A DNA stretch of 21,490 nucleotides, from contig JBIKVK010000028.1 in assembly GCA_044356835.1 (NCBI GenBank), forward strand, positions 1 through 21,490, in the 5' to 3' direction. Below the pieces are notes generated by a model that saw only the letters and a program-made list of their open reading frames with translations, did no database searches and was not told where the DNA came from. Origin of the DNA: SYIM01 sp044356835 (GTDB taxonomy: Bacteria; Pseudomonadota; Gammaproteobacteria; Burkholderiales; Burkholderiaceae_E). Made by a program: the position numbers and the translations under genes. Below are positions 21,184-21,490 of this stretch, one piece after another. The stretch's first letter is position 1; every line of letters starts with the position of its first letter.

Positions 21184-21490
21184 TCACCAGACAATGGTTT
21201 CACCCCGGTAATCAAAAAACCCGCCCGAAGGATAGCGCAAGCCATCCGCAAGCACCGAGGTCATGCCGGCGATGCTTGTCTTGATATCGATATCGGCACC
21301 CTGCCCACCCATATCGGTGCGGACCCAGCCAGGATGGAGCGCGAGCACGCGTACGCCCTTGGGCGCGGCCTCCAGATGGGCGAGCCGTGCCACCATGTTT
21401 TCGGCGGCTTTGGAGACGCGATAGAGGGCGCTCCCGCTGGCAGCCACCGAACCGATGGAACCCATCCGACTGGTAAGAAAAGCGAGCGTG
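21184..21490 (-). CDS. CsgA/C-factor-like SDR, C-terminal part (5' end outside window)
   Basis: About 101 residues of an SDR continue beyond the right edge; the ATG at 21465 is internal. The visible start TLAFLTSRMGSIGSVAASGS contains the catalytic serine region, and ALYRVSKAAENM holds the YxxxK catalytic pair. The ending LALHPGWVRTDMGGQGADID, then SGGFFDYRGETIVW, is typical of the C-factor (CsgA) type SDRs that end in F-x-D-Y-x-G-x-x-I-x-W. It is upstream of mccB in the same direction, 45 bases apart, so probably in the same transcript. Substrate unknown; the N-terminal cofactor motif is not visible. Confidence 0.85.
   Translation of the reverse strand, partial: TLAFLTSRMGSIGSVAASGSALYRVSKAAENMVARLAHLEAAPKGVRVLALHPGWVRTDMGGQGADIDIKTSIAGMTSVLADGLRYPSGGFFDYRGETIVW

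Overview
The window is GC-rich, densely coded chromosomal DNA from a Pseudomonadota bacterium. A betaproteobacterium of the Burkholderiales type is my best guess. That guess rests on the glmU-glmS pair, a DUF6279 lipoprotein, an SbmA/BacA-type transporter, a YecA/UPF0149 protein, an SrkA kinase and a complete two-subunit biotin-dependent acyl-CoA carboxylase. It is an inference from gene content; there is no rRNA or other direct taxonomic marker. I see no tRNA, rRNA, CRISPR array, prophage or intact insertion sequence.

Layout. 1-602 is the 3' end of a sodium:solute symporter, convergent with a DUF6279 lipoprotein (622-1497, minus). Divergent from the lipoprotein is glmU-glmS (1554-4785), which makes UDP-N-acetylglucosamine from fructose-6-phosphate. 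Next comes the only gene-poor stretch over 300 bases (4786-5110). It is less GC-rich, holds three successive inverted repeats and a recombinase-like peptide remnant, and leads into a small helix-turn-helix protein (5111-5545). On the minus strand, 5671-7683 is a two-gene unit: a quinone-oxidoreductase-like MDR enzyme followed by an SbmA/BacA-like membrane protein. Divergent from it is a His-rich periplasmic Spy/CpxP-like protein with a 12-bp in-frame tandem repeat (7939-8649). A minus-strand serine hydrolase (8664-9770) is divergent from a YecA-type SEC-C protein (9827-10513), which is followed by a classical SDR (10589-11347). A FrnE/DsbA-like thiol oxidoreductase (11442-12101, minus) is divergent from a close plus-strand group: an atypical SDR lacking its catalytic residues, an 88-residue unknown, and the SrkA kinase (12335-14499). 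3-hydroxybutyryl-CoA dehydrogenase and GMP reductase follow (14560-16431).

From the right edge, a minus-strand unit runs leftward: CsgA-like SDR (cut by the window), carboxyltransferase subunit, biotin carboxylase/biotin carrier subunit, DUF1289 protein, GNAT acetyltransferase (21490 to 16470). The carboxylase is most like 3-methylcrotonyl-CoA carboxylase of leucine breakdown. Together with the 3-hydroxyacyl-CoA dehydrogenase it suggests an organism oxidising branched-chain and short acyl-CoAs.

Most of the window is ordinary housekeeping and catabolic sequence. I did not find a convincing new defence or mobile system. The features most worth following are the structured tract after glmS, the SDR without a catalytic triad, and the alanine-rich repeat extension on the biotin subunit.
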